From contig NC_052032.1 in the NCBI RefSeq assembly GCF_015832195.1, forward strand, positions 2,734,618-2,798,617: a stretch of DNA of 64,000 bases, given 5' to 3'. Origin of the DNA: Motacilla alba alba. Lineage: Eukaryota > Chordata > Aves > Passeriformes > Motacillidae. This document shows, piece by piece, positions 10,392 to 22,612 of the stretch. Below the pieces are notes generated by a model. The model did not search any database. It worked only from the letters and a program-made list of their open reading frames with translations, and was not told the origin of the DNA. The position numbers and the translations under genes are program-made. Position 1 is the first letter of the stretch; every line of letters begins with the position of its first letter.

Positions 10392-10401
10392 GGAAAGTCC
10401 C
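10392..10401 (-). promoter_or_regulatory. TNFSF15: NF-kappaB consensus site in the TNFSF15 promoter
   Basis: The minus strand reads GGGACTTTCC, an exact match to the classical kappaB decamer, about 245 bp upstream of the TNFSF15 ATG and about 155 bp upstream of the TATA-like element. NF-kappaB-dependent induction of TNFSF15 is known in mammals, so the placement is sensible. That this copy works is inference. Confidence 0.6.
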
Positions 10402-10424
10402 GGTGGGTGGGACCAGGATCAGCC

Positions 10425-10459
10425 CTGCTGCTGCTGCTGCTGGTGCTGCTGCTGGTGCT
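10425..10459. repeat. CTG/CAG triplet run, interrupted
   Basis: Five CTG followed by ctggtgctgctgctggtgctc. It lies about 280-310 bp upstream of the TNFSF15 start codon, in promoter DNA. Confidence 0.85.
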
Positions 10460-12054
10460 CTGGGCTGGAGCTCCGCAAGGTTTTCCGCCTGGCAAAGGGA
10501 ACATGAAACCGATGGGAGTGAAAGTGAGAAGCAGGGGCAGAGCGAGAGGCAGAGGCGAGCGCAGCCCGGCAGTTTCTTCTTTCCCAGAGAAAGGGGAAGA
10601 GGCTTTTTGGGGAAGGTGAGATGACAGGAAGCAAGTGAGCCCAAAGAAGGGGTCCGGTTCTCTGAAGTGTTGCTTCATCCCCCCCCATTTTAGCAGAATT
10701 CACAAGAGGCTTCCCGTTGCTCATTGTGCACCTTTTGCACCAAACCGTCAGGGCTTAGGCCCAAAATCAGATGCTTGTCTGTTCTGGGGCTCATCTTCCC
10801 CCAAATCATCTTAATTAAAAATCTTAACGTTGTGCTCTCACAGGAGTCTGCTATTGCTATTTGGACAGGTGTGATTTTACTGTACTTGGGGGAAAAATGA
10901 TGTCAGTGTTACTTGGCTGACAGCTGCTATCCCTGAGAGAGAGGGGCTGCAGCCTGTGGAGATCCTCAGGAGCAGATCTGTGGATACTCTTAATTCACTT
11001 GAAGAAAGAACGGAGAATTTTTTTCTCAGGCTGAGCCTGGGAATTTTAGAAGAAAAGAATTTAAACAATTATTATTTCTCTTTCTGTAACCATTGTTTAT
11101 GATTCTCTAGAATGTACTATTCATAATCACTAATAATGTGAGATGTTTCTGCTTTGAGACTAATCAGGTCCCAGCTCAGCGAGCAAGACTCGCTAAAACT
11201 CACAACTTCTTGCTAATAAAGAATTATTCTATTTTACCTTCTGATCCACCTAAAGACTGGAGTTTTCATTCCATCCCTGACTCAACAGTGTCACTGATCA
11301 GCAGCACAACCAGGAGGAACAAGGTCTGCTGGCAGCTGATGTCCAGCTGGAAGGGGTTCCTGTATCCCAGGAAAGTTCCTTCCTTGCTTCCTGCCACTCT
11401 GCAGCAGCCCACCCTCCGCAAGGAAATCCTCTCATTTGGGAAGTGCTTGGCATGCAGATGTTGCCATTTAGACTTGCCCAGACTGTTGAAATTGGTTTTG
11501 GTTTTTGTCCCCAGGAAAGTTCTCATAAAAACAGAAACTTTCTTTGAGGTGTATGTGCAAACACAGTGATGTGCAGGAACTTCTCCTTTTTCCCTGGGTA
11601 GAGAAACAGACTGGAAACTTCAACACATTTCTTTTAGTGAGAAAGATTTGGTTCCCCCCACCTTGCCATGAAAAGCTTTTCAGATTTGGGCTTTTAAAAA
11701 ATAAGATCAAAGAAAGAAAACTATTTGCTCATGTCCCAGGCTGTCTATAACATCCTTTTCCCTCATACAGATTCAGCCAGCTCTTCTCACTTGACTCGGA
11801 AAAAGAGACTCACTCTTCTCAATGACACAGAAAAAAAATCTTCCTATTGCAATAGTTGGGCACAGCTCTTGATGTTCTGGAGAGCTGCAAGTCATGCTCT
11901 GAGCAGAACATGTGGTTTGGTCAGTGAGGCTGCGGCTGCCAGCAGCAAGAACGGGATCCTTGCCAGCAGAGCAGAGAGAGAAGAGACCAGGGAAAGAGAA
12001 AGTATGAACGAGTAAGCAAGAAATAATGGAAAGCAGGAGGTTTAGGGAGATAAG

Positions 12055-12675
12055 AGACCACCCTGGAATGGTTTGGGTTGGAAGGGATCTTAAAGGTCCC
12101 CTAGTTTACCCCCTGCCATGGACATCTTCCACTGTCCCAGGTTGCTCCAAGCCCTGTGCAGCCTGGCCTTGGGCACTGCCAGTGATCCAGGGGCAGCCAC
12201 AGCTGCTCTGGGCACCCTGTGCCAGGGCCTGCCCACCCTCCCAGGGAACAATTCCTTCCCAATATCCCATCCAAACCTCTCTCTCTGAGTTTGAAGCCAT
12301 TCCCTCTTGTCCTGGCACTCCAGGCCCTTGGACAGTTTCTCTCCATCTTCCCTCATGGCTCCTTCAGGCCCTGCAAGGCCACTCTGAGGTCCCCCCAAAG
12401 CTTCTCTTGTGCAGGTGAACAATCCCAGCTGTGCCAGCCTCTCCTCCCAGCAGAGCTGCTCCATCCCTCTGATGCCCCTGGAGCCTCCTCTGGATCTCTG
12501 CAGCAGCTCCAGCTGCTCCCTGTGCTGGGCCAGGGCTGGGGCAGCTCTGCAGCTGGGGTCTCACCCGAGCACAGGGCACAGGGGCACAATCCCCCCTGCC
12601 CTGCTGCCCACGCTGGGCTCAGCCCAGGGCAGGGGCTTCCGGGCTGGCTCCTGCCCGGCTCCTCACCCAGCACAG
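12055..12675 (-). mobile_element. CR1 LINE fragment (~620 bp)
   Basis: Antisense CR1 3' portion. The 3' end is at 12060 (gaatggtttgggttggaagg), followed by the ccctgccatgg, ccaagccctgtgcagcctgg and ctctcccagcagagctgctcc blocks that recur in the other copies. Truncated at its 5' side, no coding capacity. Confidence 0.92.
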
Positions 12676-13770
12676 CTTTGTAAAACACCAAAGGCTGCGG
12701 GCTCCAATCCCAGCCAAACCACACCGCTCCTGTCAGACCTTAGACAAGTGTCTGACTCTGTTTCCTTCCTTAATTCACTGTTTGTTTTCATTTAGACTGT
12801 AAATCCTTGGGGACAACGAGTGCTCTCTGCTTTTACAGAGCCCAGATCTCATTTCAGGGTAGGTGTGGCTCCATTTATCCTCAAATAAAACTCGTATATC
12901 TCTGAACTACTGTGTAGACAAGTGATTTTTTTACCTTTCTTTTTCTTTTTTTAATTTTACTCTGGGGTCCCAGTAGCATATTCTAGGGCAAAATACTAAA
13001 AAAACTCAATAGTAATATTTTGACCATAAGTGTCAAAGTTAATTTTCTCTTCACTGTGAGTGCTACAAAAAGCTGAAAATATATTCAAGGCATGAGCCTT
13101 GCCAGCAGACAGACACAGATATCTCCAGGGAACACCAGGAGTTTATTTTTATTTTATTTGCCAAGGATTTCCAGGGGAGCCAACTTTGAGTTACAACATC
13201 TTGTAAGAACTTTTATTGGCCTCAGCCTTCTTGCAGCAGTGCCCTGCAAATCTTTGGCTGGAAGAGGATGGGCAGCTGGAGCCTCTTGAGATGAGCTGAG
13301 AACAGGCTGATGCTCTGCCCCTGGCGCTGAGGCTGAGGTGAGAATTTGCTCTTAAAGATCCCAAGAGAGGGAGGAGAAGTTTCTTTTTTCCTGTGCAGAC
13401 AAGTGTGCTTGGCAGAGAGGAGCCTGGTACCTGCCAGGAGGGCACTCAGCAAAAGAAAGAAAAAGAACACAGAAAAAGAACAGTCCCAGATGTGGATTTA
13501 CTGGGGGGGAGAAAAGAGAAAGGAGCACTGGGAATGCTTTACTCCCATCCTTTCCCCCCCCAAACTGGGCTGTATGTAAAAATAAAGGGCAAAGAGTGAT
13601 CACTGAACTGTCAAACACATGGGACAGTCACCATTTAGTGCTCAAAGCACAACCTCAGGGCCTCCCTGTGCTGTAAAGGGATTTCCAGGCCCAAACAAAC
13701 CTGCTTGGTTTGGTGCCTCCTGTCTCACCGTTCCAAAGTGAAACTCTCTGGAGCTGCCAGGAGAAACCCA

Positions 13771-14209
13771 GCACTGGGATGCCTTGGGATACATTGGGAT
13801 GCACTGGGGTGAACTGGGATGCACTGGGATGCTCTGGGATACACTGGGTGCACTGGGATGCATTGGGATGCTCTGGGATATACTGGGATACACTGGTATG
13901 CTCTGGGATGCACTGGGATACACTGGGATGCTCTGGGGTGCACTGGGATGTACTGGGATACACTGGGATGTAATGGGATGCACTGGGGTGCTCTGGGCTG
14001 CACTGGGATACTTTGGGATGCAATGGGATACACTGGGATGCTCTGGGATGCACTGGGGTGCTCTGGGGTGCACTGGGATGCACTGGGGTGCTCTGGGGTG
14101 CACTGGGATGCACTGGGATGCTCTGGGATGCACTGGGGTGCTCTGGGATGCAATGGGATGCAATGGGATGCACTGGGGTGCTCTGGGATGCACTGGGATA
14201 CGTGGGGAT
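13771..14209. repeat. 10-bp minisatellite GGGATGCACT / GGGATGCTCT, ~44 units
   Basis: Near-perfect 10-bp periodicity, with units alternating mainly between cactgggatg and ctctgggatg and with gggata or ggggtg variants. GGG recurs every 10 bp on the plus strand. A 10-bp unit visits all frames, giving the HPSASQCIP-type open frames of up to 214 aa, which are artefacts. Confidence 0.97.
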
Positions 14210-14898
14210 GTTCCCCAGCCATCCCTGGCTGCACAACAGGGAATGGGGACCCTTGGGAACTGCCATGGTCTCATCTTTCCTGTGAAGGGATCCTGATCAG
14301 GTCAGTCAGGGATGGTCCTGCTTGTCTGTCAGTCATGCCACATCATGCCATCCTTCCCATGTTTCCTGCTGCTCCCTGTTTGTCCCCAGCTCCTTTCTCA
14401 GCCCAGACTGTTGTGCAGATTCTCCTGCTCTTGTGCAGACATGTCCCAGCCTGTGATCCTTGAGTAGTTTCTACTCATTACAGAAGTCTTCAGGGTTTAT
14501 AAACTGCTGCTGCAGCTCAGCGAGCTTTAAAGGGGGCAGATGTTCTGCTGGGGAGTTACTGTGGGGCTCACAGATGTTTTTGAGGAGCTGAAAAGGTATG
14601 AAAGGAATCAGGGATCCAAAGAAAACAGCTTGGCACTGGGGCATGCCACCGCTGTGCTGCTGAGCTCTCTCTGCTGCCTGAAGTGCTTTTTGTTCTCCCT
14701 GCGTGTTTGTGCCTGATGTGTCTGAGGGCATTTCGTCTGAGGACAAGCTGGATCACATCTAGAGTGAGGAGAGAGAAGTGCACAGGGATGGTCTGACAGC
14801 TGTTCCTGTCTTTAGTATGGAAAATTCTCATTATATTGAATCTTTACTCATTCCTTGTATGCATCAGGTGCTGGCTGTGCTCAGTTTTTAGGCTCATC

Positions 14899-15357
14899 AT
14901 GACAAGAAGGACATTGGAGCGTGTCCAGGGAAGGGAACAGAGCTGGAGAAGGGGCTGGAGCCCCAGGAGAGGCTGAGGGAACTGGAAAGGGGCTCAGCCT
15001 GGAGAAAAGGAGGCTCAGGGGGGACCTTGTGGCTCTGCACAGCTCCTGACAGGAGGGGACAGCCGGGGGTGGGTTGGGCTGTGCTACCTTGGTAATAAAG
15101 GACAGAAGAGGAAACAGCCCTAAGTTGTGCCAGGGGAGGGTCGGGTTGGATATTAGGAGGAATTTCTTCACTGAAAAGATTGTCAAGCCCTGGCACAGAC
15201 TTCCCAGGGCTGTGGTGGTGTCACCATCTCTGGAGGGATTTAAAAGCCGTGTGGATGTGGCACCATGGCCCAGTGGTGGCCCTGGCAGTGCTGGGGGAAT
15301 GGTTGGACTCGATGACCTTGGAGGTCTTCTCCAAGCTAAACAGTTTTATAGTTGGAT
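14899..15357 (+). mobile_element. CR1 LINE fragment
   Basis: Sense-oriented CR1: gacattggagcgtgtccagg, then the ggctcagcctggagaaaagg block, the aggaatttcttcactgaaaa block and a 3' end at ggttggactcgatgacc and cagttttatag. Five-prime truncated. This is a different CR1 subtype from the 12055 copy. Confidence 0.9.
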
Positions 15358-15880
15358 GAGTCTATGTCTGTGTTTTAAGTTTTGAAGCTTGCACTGAGCG
15401 TGGAGAAAAAATACTTGGGCATTCAAAGCCCATTTCACAGATTTTCTAAAGGTTTTCAAAGTGATTTTTGTTCACAGTGTGGGGAATGCCTAATGTTTTA
15501 TTTGCACCATCATTTCTGCTGAATCCTGAGAGACTGCCTCAGAAAGACAAAGCACAGGGGATCCATCAGCTGGGAGGAGAGGGGAAATCAGGGTGTGACT
15601 TTGCTCCCTCATAATTTCCTTCTGTCCTGATTTAGGGCAAATTTGTGAGAAAATCTCTAAAGGGTTTCTTTTAGAAAGCGAATTTAAGCGGCCCTTCCCT
15701 TAACTGCTTAGGGAAAAATATTTCTTTGGAGAAAAGTGGAAAAAACCCACCACATTTATTTAACAGGTAAAGCATTTACTAGTACAAAAGCCAAACAATA
15801 TTAAATAATAAAACCTCTTGCAACTTCAAAAGAGATGACAAACTCAGAAAGTCCCCTCCACAGGCTGTGGCTCGGCTCAC

Positions 15881-15918
15881 TCAGTCTCTTATCAGTCTCT
15901 TATCAGTCTCTTATCAGT
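15881..15918. repeat. 12-bp repeat (tcagtctcttat), 3 copies
   Basis: Three perfect tandem copies of tcagtctcttat followed by tcagt. Confidence 0.95.
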
Positions 15919-17880
15919 TCCTCTGGCTCTGGAAATGCCACGGCCCCAGCCCGGCCCGGTGGGACACAGGTGTGAGCTCCTGGTGCTCTTCTGATGTTCA
16001 GTCCAGAGCAGGTTTAAATAGGTCCAAAGAAAAAGAAAAAACACAGCGCAGGGAACTTCTGTGCTCAGCTAGAGCAACTAAAAAGCAAAGCAGAGCTCTG
16101 TCCTGCTGTCTGTCCGTGCTGCACACAGCACAGTCCAGGAGCAGGAATGTGGAGGAGTGAGTGATGTGTCTGAAAACAAGCTCTTCTTCCTTCCCTTTCG
16201 CTCTCACAGTTAGCCTTAAAGGTGCAAATCTTATTTTTGGGCTAAGCAGAGGAATGGAGATACAGAGTCACCCTGGGACACCTTCCTGCCTGGCCTTTGG
16301 TTGGAGCATCTGGAGTCTCCCACCAGAGGATTCCTGTGTCAGGGGTGCAGCACTGGAGGGGAGGCAGGGGGCTGGGAGGGCTCCTCTTGGCATGATCAGC
16401 TCTTGGATGTCTGTGGAAGGGTTTCCTTGTGGGTTTTCTCATGGGCAGGTGAGGGGCTGTGTCCCCAGGGGCGTTCCAGGTCACTCCTTGCCCTTGCACA
16501 ACTCCTGACCCCCAGTGAGCAGAAGTAGGGCAAACCCTGCTGCTGTGTGGAAACATCACCAGTCAGACTGGGTTTGCCAGCAGGCAGGAGATGGGGACCA
16601 GCTCCCCAAACACCCCTGGCCACGGGACGTCACCCCACGTCCCATCTTATGCCATCCACACAACACGGGAAGGAGTGGGAGGTGTGGGATGGTTCCCACC
16701 TCACACCGTGTCCCTCCTGTGACCTCCCAGCTCCCAGCTGCTGCACAGCTCCTGCTGCCGCCACTCTTCCCTCCCACGCAGTGAGTGAGCCCTGGGCTGG
16801 GCTGGGCCTGCTGAGGTGGCAGGAGCAGGCAGGAATGTCATGGCCCAAAGGGATGCTGCTCCAGCCCGTGGCCGTGGAGGAGGCAGGGGCTGTGGGACGG
16901 CAGCTGAGCCATTCCAGGGACCCCAGGAGAGCCTTGCAGGGCCACTCCTGGCCTGTCGCCTCGCCTGTACTGTGCGAAGAGAGAATGACATGGTCAGCCT
17001 GGAATCCCGGTGTTTGGAGGGGTGCACTGGACACTGCTTTTGCTGGAGCTTTGAGGGAGTTTTGTGCTGTCAGGCACGGCTTGGCTGGACATTTCCCCAT
17101 CCATTCCAGCTCACACCAGGAAGATGGCTCTGTAAGTGCCCTCTCCATGGGCCAGGGCTCCGTTCCCCCCCTGGCTGTCCCCAGCAAACGAGGCGGAGCC
17201 TTGACTCGGCCCCGGCCTCCCTGCTCTACGTGCCTGGGTGTCCATCGCAGCAAACCACAGCTCACTGCTGTTGTGTGCACACCGAGGGGTTGCTGAGGAT
17301 ACACAGCACAGCATCAGGGACACGTGGCTCTACGTGACAAACACAGGGGCAGAAAAATCTGGTTGTACAATGCAGTGGCTGGTGATTCCATAGAAAGGAT
17401 TGTATGGCGTGGAAGAGTGGCTGGTTTGCTGCCTTCCTTGCACATGTCACAGCTGGGAACAGCTAGCCTTTCCCTTTTTCTTTGGGAGTGATGCAGCCCA
17501 GAGCTGTCCCAAATGAGCAATGGGATCTTGCAGCTTGCTGGCTCCAGGCTCCAAATTTCCTGAGCCGAGCAGTGGTGACATAATCTGAGCCCATGGTCAC
17601 AGCCTGCAGTGCTCACTTCAGCTCTTGAGCTCAGTCTGCCAAAGCTTTGTTTCCCTTTTAGCACAGGCCTTCAAGTTTTAGGCTGCTGCTGCCACGTGAA
17701 GTGAATGCTGTAAACACCCAGGGGGGTGGGAATTGTGTTCTTTCCCTGAAGGGATGCCCCATGTTCACCCAGACAAAGCCTGCTGTGCTAGTCTGCCAAA
17801 ACACCCCAGGCATGGCTGGAGTGCCAAGTGGCACAGCTGTGTGCCAGCTGGGCAAAGGAGCCAGAGCTGAGCACAGTCAG

Positions 17881-18421
17881 GGTGCCATTCCTGTGCTCCT
17901 GCTCCCCAAAACCACAGGGCATCAAACCAGGGTGCCATTCCTATGCTCCTGCTCCCCAAAACCACAGGGCATCAAACCAGGGTGCCATTCCTGTGCTCCT
18001 GCTCCCCAAAACCACAGGGCATCAAACCAGGGTGCCATTCCTGTGCTCCTGCTCCCCAAAACCACAGGGCATCAAACCAGGGTGCCATTCCTGTGCTCCT
18101 GCTCCCCAAAACCACAGGGCATCAAACCAGGGTGCCATTCCTGTGCTCCTGCTCCCCAAAACCACAGGACATTGATCCAGGATGCCATTCCTGTGCTCCT
18201 GCTCCCCAAAACCACAGGACATTGATCCAGGATGCCATTCCTGTTCTCCTGCTCCCCAAAACCACAGGACATTGATCCAGGATGCCATCCCCATGTTCCT
18301 GTACCCCAAACCACAGGACATCAAACCAGGGTGCCATTCCTGTGCTCCTGCTCCGCAAACCACAGGGCATTGAACCAGGGTGGCATCCCCATGTTCCTGC
18401 ACCCCAAACCACAGGGCATCA
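17881..18421. repeat. 50-bp minisatellite, ~11 copies
   Basis: Unit begins ggtgccattcctgtgctcct and continues gctccccaaaaccacagggc then atcaaaccag. The first copies are almost identical; later copies carry a variant end (acattgatccaggatgcc) shared by neighbouring units, showing stepwise amplification. The long frames rich in CSCSPKPQG are repeat products. Confidence 0.97.
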
Positions 18422-19774
18422 CCAAATCCTGCAGGAACTTTCTCACAAGAGGCCAAAATTCAGAACCAAACCCCAGATGGTTCCTCCCAGCTCAATGAGA
18501 AAGGATTGTTTGCATGATGAAATGGAGATTTATGGATTTTCTCAAGTTCATCATGGAAGGTTTGTGTCAGATCCAAACCTTTTCCACTGTATTTCTGATT
18601 TAGCTGCAGCCTTGCCCAGTGTGTTGAAAAACCCATTCACAAAGGAAAAAGTTGACACATCAGGCTTGGCTCAGGAAGCAGAGAGGTGGCTGTGGAGGCA
18701 CAGAGGATGACTCTGCTAAAGCAGAGCCCTCTGATGAAGTGCGCGGACTGTGAAATCCAGGCTCTTAATCCTTGTGCTCTGGGGAACACGTAACTGTCTG
18801 TGGGGAAAAGGAGGGCTCCCGCTGCATCAGCCGCTGATCACACCTGGCCCCTCTCCAGGCCCAGGCCCTGGCCAAGGGCAGAGTCAGGAAAGAAAAATCA
18901 GCACAAATTTTCATCGGGACCTCGCTGTCCTTCTGTGCATGTGAAAAGACAGTGAACTTTGGTTTTCACATCTGGGAGGAATTAATGACTTCCCATGTGC
19001 CAATGGCACTGCTCTGGCTGTGGTTTTCCCTTGAAATGAACAATATCATGGGTTTATTCCTCGTTCAGCCATCCCTTGCCACACTTCTGCTATCACGTAA
19101 TTTGCCCTTTTGTGCCATTCTGTAATAGCTTTATGGCTTGCTTTGTCAGAGGCTTTATGGATCATTTCCCATCGGGTAAATAAACAAAGACAGGGCCAGT
19201 GGCCTCCACCGGGATTAATTTCAGAGCTCTCCTTCCCAACAGCTCACCCAGGAGAAGCACCTGACCTCTTGTGAGTCTTGTGATGTGCTGATCTGTCTAC
19301 AAAAGTTGTCTGTGAGCGTGGTGGTATCAAGAAAGCCCTTGTTTGAGTGGGGAGAATGCAATTAATAATTCAGTTAATTGCAATTAATTGAATGTAATTG
19401 ATAACTGTAGAGGAAGAAACCCAGTGCCCGCCTGCTCTCCCTGGTTCTGGGCAGGATGCCCAGCCCTGAGCAGACCAGGATTTTACAGCTAATGTTACAG
19501 CTTGGTTCACACTGAGTGAACATCAGAGGAACTCACACAGAAATCTTATCATCAGCCTTCACTGCCAGGTGTTTATGGCCACCATCACCTGAACCAATTA
19601 AATTCACAGAATCAAAGAATTCCAGACTCGTTTTGTTTGAGGGACCTTTAATATCATCAAATTCCAACCCCTGCCATGGCCAGGGAAACCTTCGACAATT
19701 TCAGATTGCTCCAAGCCCCATCCCACACTGCCTGAGATGGGACACCCACAACTTCTCTGGGCAATCCATTCCAG

Positions 19775-20674
19775 TGATGCCTTGTGCAGGCTGCCCTAGA
19801 ACAGAGCCTGGACAGAGCTAAAGAATAAAGCAGGTAAAGAGAGAGAGATAAACGGGACGGGGCAGGGGAGAGAGAGAGAGGAAGAGAGAGGAGCCCCCGG
19901 AGTCAAAGATCAATCCTCATGGAGGTAATGATCAGTGCTTGGTTTATTGCAAATCTGAGGGTACATTTATATGGCAACGCAGGGTCCAGTGACGTGGGAA
20001 TATATTTGACTGGATACAAAGCAAAAAGCTAACACAGATTTAGTCATGTAGCATATCTTGGCAAAAGTATCAGTAGAATATCTCACCCCATATCTTCTTT
20101 TCTTATCCTCAGAACATCCTGCTTCACATCCCTGGGCACATCCTGGCAAGTGTCTCCATATTGTCTGTTCCAAGGGCAGCACATGTCTGCTAGCACGTCT
20201 CTGCTAGCAGGCACGCATGCAGGGTTATGCAAGCAGGCCTCAGACCAGTGTCTGCTTAAAATGCTCTCTTCAAGTAGGGATTAATTAGGAGGCCCAAGTG
20301 GATGCACCTTGGGCAGCACAAGAGCCCAGCCAGGGCTGCACCCAAGAGGAACCAAAATGGTCCCAAAATGCACGAGCGCTCCCGGGGTCTCTCCCTTGGA
20401 TCAGTTCTGCTCCATTTGCACCTTGCAGTTCATTGTCCAGTTCCAGCTTTAGCCCAGGCACTCCCATCCTGCTTGTTTTTCTCTCCTCAGCCCACGGTGT
20501 TTGTGCTCCTGGGCTGAGCTTTGGATCATTTGTCCTTGGTGCCCAGCTGGAGCAGGAATTGTTTTGTCTCCCTGCTCTGTGCACAGAGCTCACCATCCCC
20601 TGATGTGAACCCAGACCCACACACTAAAGCAGCACAGAATGTGAAACATATAAATACTAAAACCTGAGGCATCA
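19775..20674 (-). mobile_element. Solo LTR of type A, inserted in CR1 and itself interrupted
   Basis: It starts TGATGCC and ends GGCATCA, perfect 7-bp inverted ends, and is flanked on both sides by CCAG (19771-19774 and 20675-20678), a 4-bp target duplication. Removing the nested LTR B and its extra 6 bp leaves 456 bp, matching the 457-bp intact copy at 39656-40112. Minus orientation is inferred from the polyadenylation signal visible in the other copy. The sequence is LTR-like with no internal viral genes. Confidence 0.85.
19835..20272 (-). mobile_element. Solo LTR of type B nested within LTR A
   Basis: A 438-bp element with ends TAAAGAG and CTCTTCA on the plus strand, flanked by AGCAGG (19829-19834) and AGTAGG (20273-20278), a 6-bp target duplication with one mismatch. 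On the minus strand it has AATAAA (19948-19943) about 110 bp before the end, then a pyrimidine-rich tail. A 6-bp duplication is usual for class II (ERVK-like) elements. No coding sequence remains. Confidence 0.8.
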
Positions 20675-21009
20675 CCAGTGCCTAATCATCCTCACAGTAA
20701 AGAATTTCTTCCTAAAAATAATGCATTAAATAAATGAAATTATTGCCAGGATTGATTGAATTAATGCTAGGATTAATATTGGAAGTGTCCAGCTGCAGGA
20801 AGCAGACAACAGGCAGTGCTGGGACATTTCTGGAAATTACTCTCTGATATTGGCAGCTCGTCATGGCTCCAGTGGGAGGAGATGGATGGAATCTCTGCTG
20901 GGTCTGGAGGCTGGAGCTGCAGAGTGGGGTGGGGGCAGCCTGTGCCCAGCAGAGGATGGGGTGGCCATGCTCAGCCTGCTGCCCTCTTGATCAGGATTTT
21001 AAGTGACAG

Positions 21010-21375
21010 TCATGGAATTTCCTAAGCTGGAAGGGACCCACCAGGATCACCCAGCCCAGCCCCTGCCCTGCCCAGACCCCCCAGCAACCCCACCCTGGGC
21101 ATCCCTGGCAGCGCTGGCCAAAGGCTCCTGGAGCTCTGGCAGCCTCGGGGCCGTGCCCATTCCCTGGGGAGCCTGGGCAGTGCCAGCACCCTCTGGGGGA
21201 AGAACCTTGCCCTGAGCTCAGCCTGAGCTGCCCTGGCCCAGCCCCAGCCGTTCCCTGGCTCCTGTCCCTGTCCCAGAGCAGAGATGGGAGCTGCCCCTCG
21301 GGAGGAGCTGCAGCCCCGGGGAGCTCTGCCCTCACTCTGCTCCAGCTGAACCAGCTTCTCCTCCAGGCCCTTCTC
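21010..21375 (-). mobile_element. CR1 LINE fragment
   Basis: Antisense CR1 of the same subtype as 60893-61245 and nearly identical to it over 21040-21345 (ccccgggg, ccctcgggaggagctgc and tctggcagcctcggggcc blocks). The 3' tail is at catggaatttcctaagctgg. Confidence 0.92.
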
Positions 21376-22553
21376 TGTAATAATTACACATTTCCTGCCC
21401 GCAGCCTTTCAGCCCACTTCATGTCCTCTGCAGAAACCTGATCCCTTGGGTTTCCCAGTGGGATGGGACAGAGCATCCCCCTGGGCTGTGGCCGCCGTCC
21501 CGTGCGCCCGCGTGGGAGACTCCTCGCTTGTATCGCCCTTCCCCTCCCTCCAACACACCCTTTCTGTTGGCTGCAGTTCTGAAGAAGCTGCTTGCCCACA
21601 CAAAACTCTTACTGAAATGAGGGATTAAGAAATAAATGCACTTAGCAGAGGCTGGAGAGTCAGCCTGCTGAATGTACAGTTCTTCAGGAGCTGAGCTTCA
21701 AACCGCTTTTCTCAGAAATGTGATGTATCATGAGAATTTCAGTGATCCAGGTGGAAATGCCACAGGAAAGTACTCCAAGGCTAGTCTGGAATTTCTAGAT
21801 TTCTGAAGCAAATCTATATATCAGAAACAAAGCAGTCTGGGAAAGGCATTTGGTTTGTCCATGAAATTTTTCTCAGGCTGATCTTACTGTTTCAGCCTCT
21901 CTCTCTCTCAGAGGCTCTGGATGAAATGGTGTCATTTGGGATCTTTTCATTGTTTCAGGGGGATTTTACTTCTGTTGACAATGAGATTATAAACCCATCA
22001 CAGATACTTTTTTGTGGAATGTGAAGTACAGATAAACAACTGCAGTTTGTTATTCTGACCCTGAAAAGGAGCAGGCACTAATCCCAGCCAGGGTAGAGCT
22101 CCTAGATTTCACCTTGCAGTGGGATAATGGCTTATTGTTTATTGATCCTGCTCCTGTACAGAGTATCCTCATTTGTTAATGAAAGCAAATCTTTCCTGGA
22201 AGTGGAGCCCAAATCTTTGCAGAGATGGGAAACACCAGATTGTTGGGTGGACAACAAAGCACAATAAATTTCTTTGTGCTTCAAGACTTTCTGTCTCTCC
22301 CTCTTTTACCTGGAGAACAGTGGATAACCACTGGACATGTTGCCAGGCTTGCAGGAGATGCTTAGCTCTGGGGGGGTAGAGACCTCTCAGGGCCAGTCTG
22401 TTGCCAGGTATGTCCAAATGTATTTGCAGGGTTGTCCCCGTATATTTAGATTATGAAGGATTATGTTTCTCTTTAGCCAAACCAGCTTTAAATGGAGCCT
22501 CCATGACCAGCTGTGTGACTTGAGAGCAGTTGTCAGGCAGCATTAAGGCTTTT

Positions 22554-22612
22554 TCCATCCATCCATCCATCCATCCATCCATCCATCCATCCATCCATCC
22601 ATCCATCCATCC
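22554..22612. repeat. (ATCC)n microsatellite
   Basis: About 14 perfect tetranucleotide units. Likely length-polymorphic. Confidence 0.98.

Larger units (their letters stand above)
19604..20722 (-). mobile_element. CR1 fragment split by a nested LTR
   Basis: An antisense CR1 piece at 19604-19774 (cacagaatcaaagaattcc, tcaaattccaacccctgcc, actgcctgagatgggacacc, gcaatccattccag) resumes at 20675 (ccagtgcctaatcatcctca, cagtaaagaatttcttcc). The two halves abut in normal CR1 order once the 900 bp between them and one copy of CCAG are removed. Confidence 0.85.

Noticed and set aside
10148..10678. N-terminal extension of TNFSF15 by 177 in-frame codons starting MKQHFREPD
   Set aside because: The stretch is GC-rich promoter sequence with CTG runs and the kappaB site, it has no similarity to the cytoplasmic tail, and the ATG at 10147 has a strong context and the expected tail length.
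12685..12722. Possible tRNA-like end (ctccaatcccagccaaacca)
   Set aside because: No matching acceptor stem, D arm or anticodon arm upstream; it is the ragged edge of a CR1 copy.
13642..14463. Open frames such as HPSASQCIP repeats and their antisense
   Set aside because: By-products of the 10-bp minisatellite.
17881..18421. CRISPR-like array of 50-bp repeats
   Set aside because: The repeats are directly contiguous with no unique spacers, and the genome is a vertebrate.
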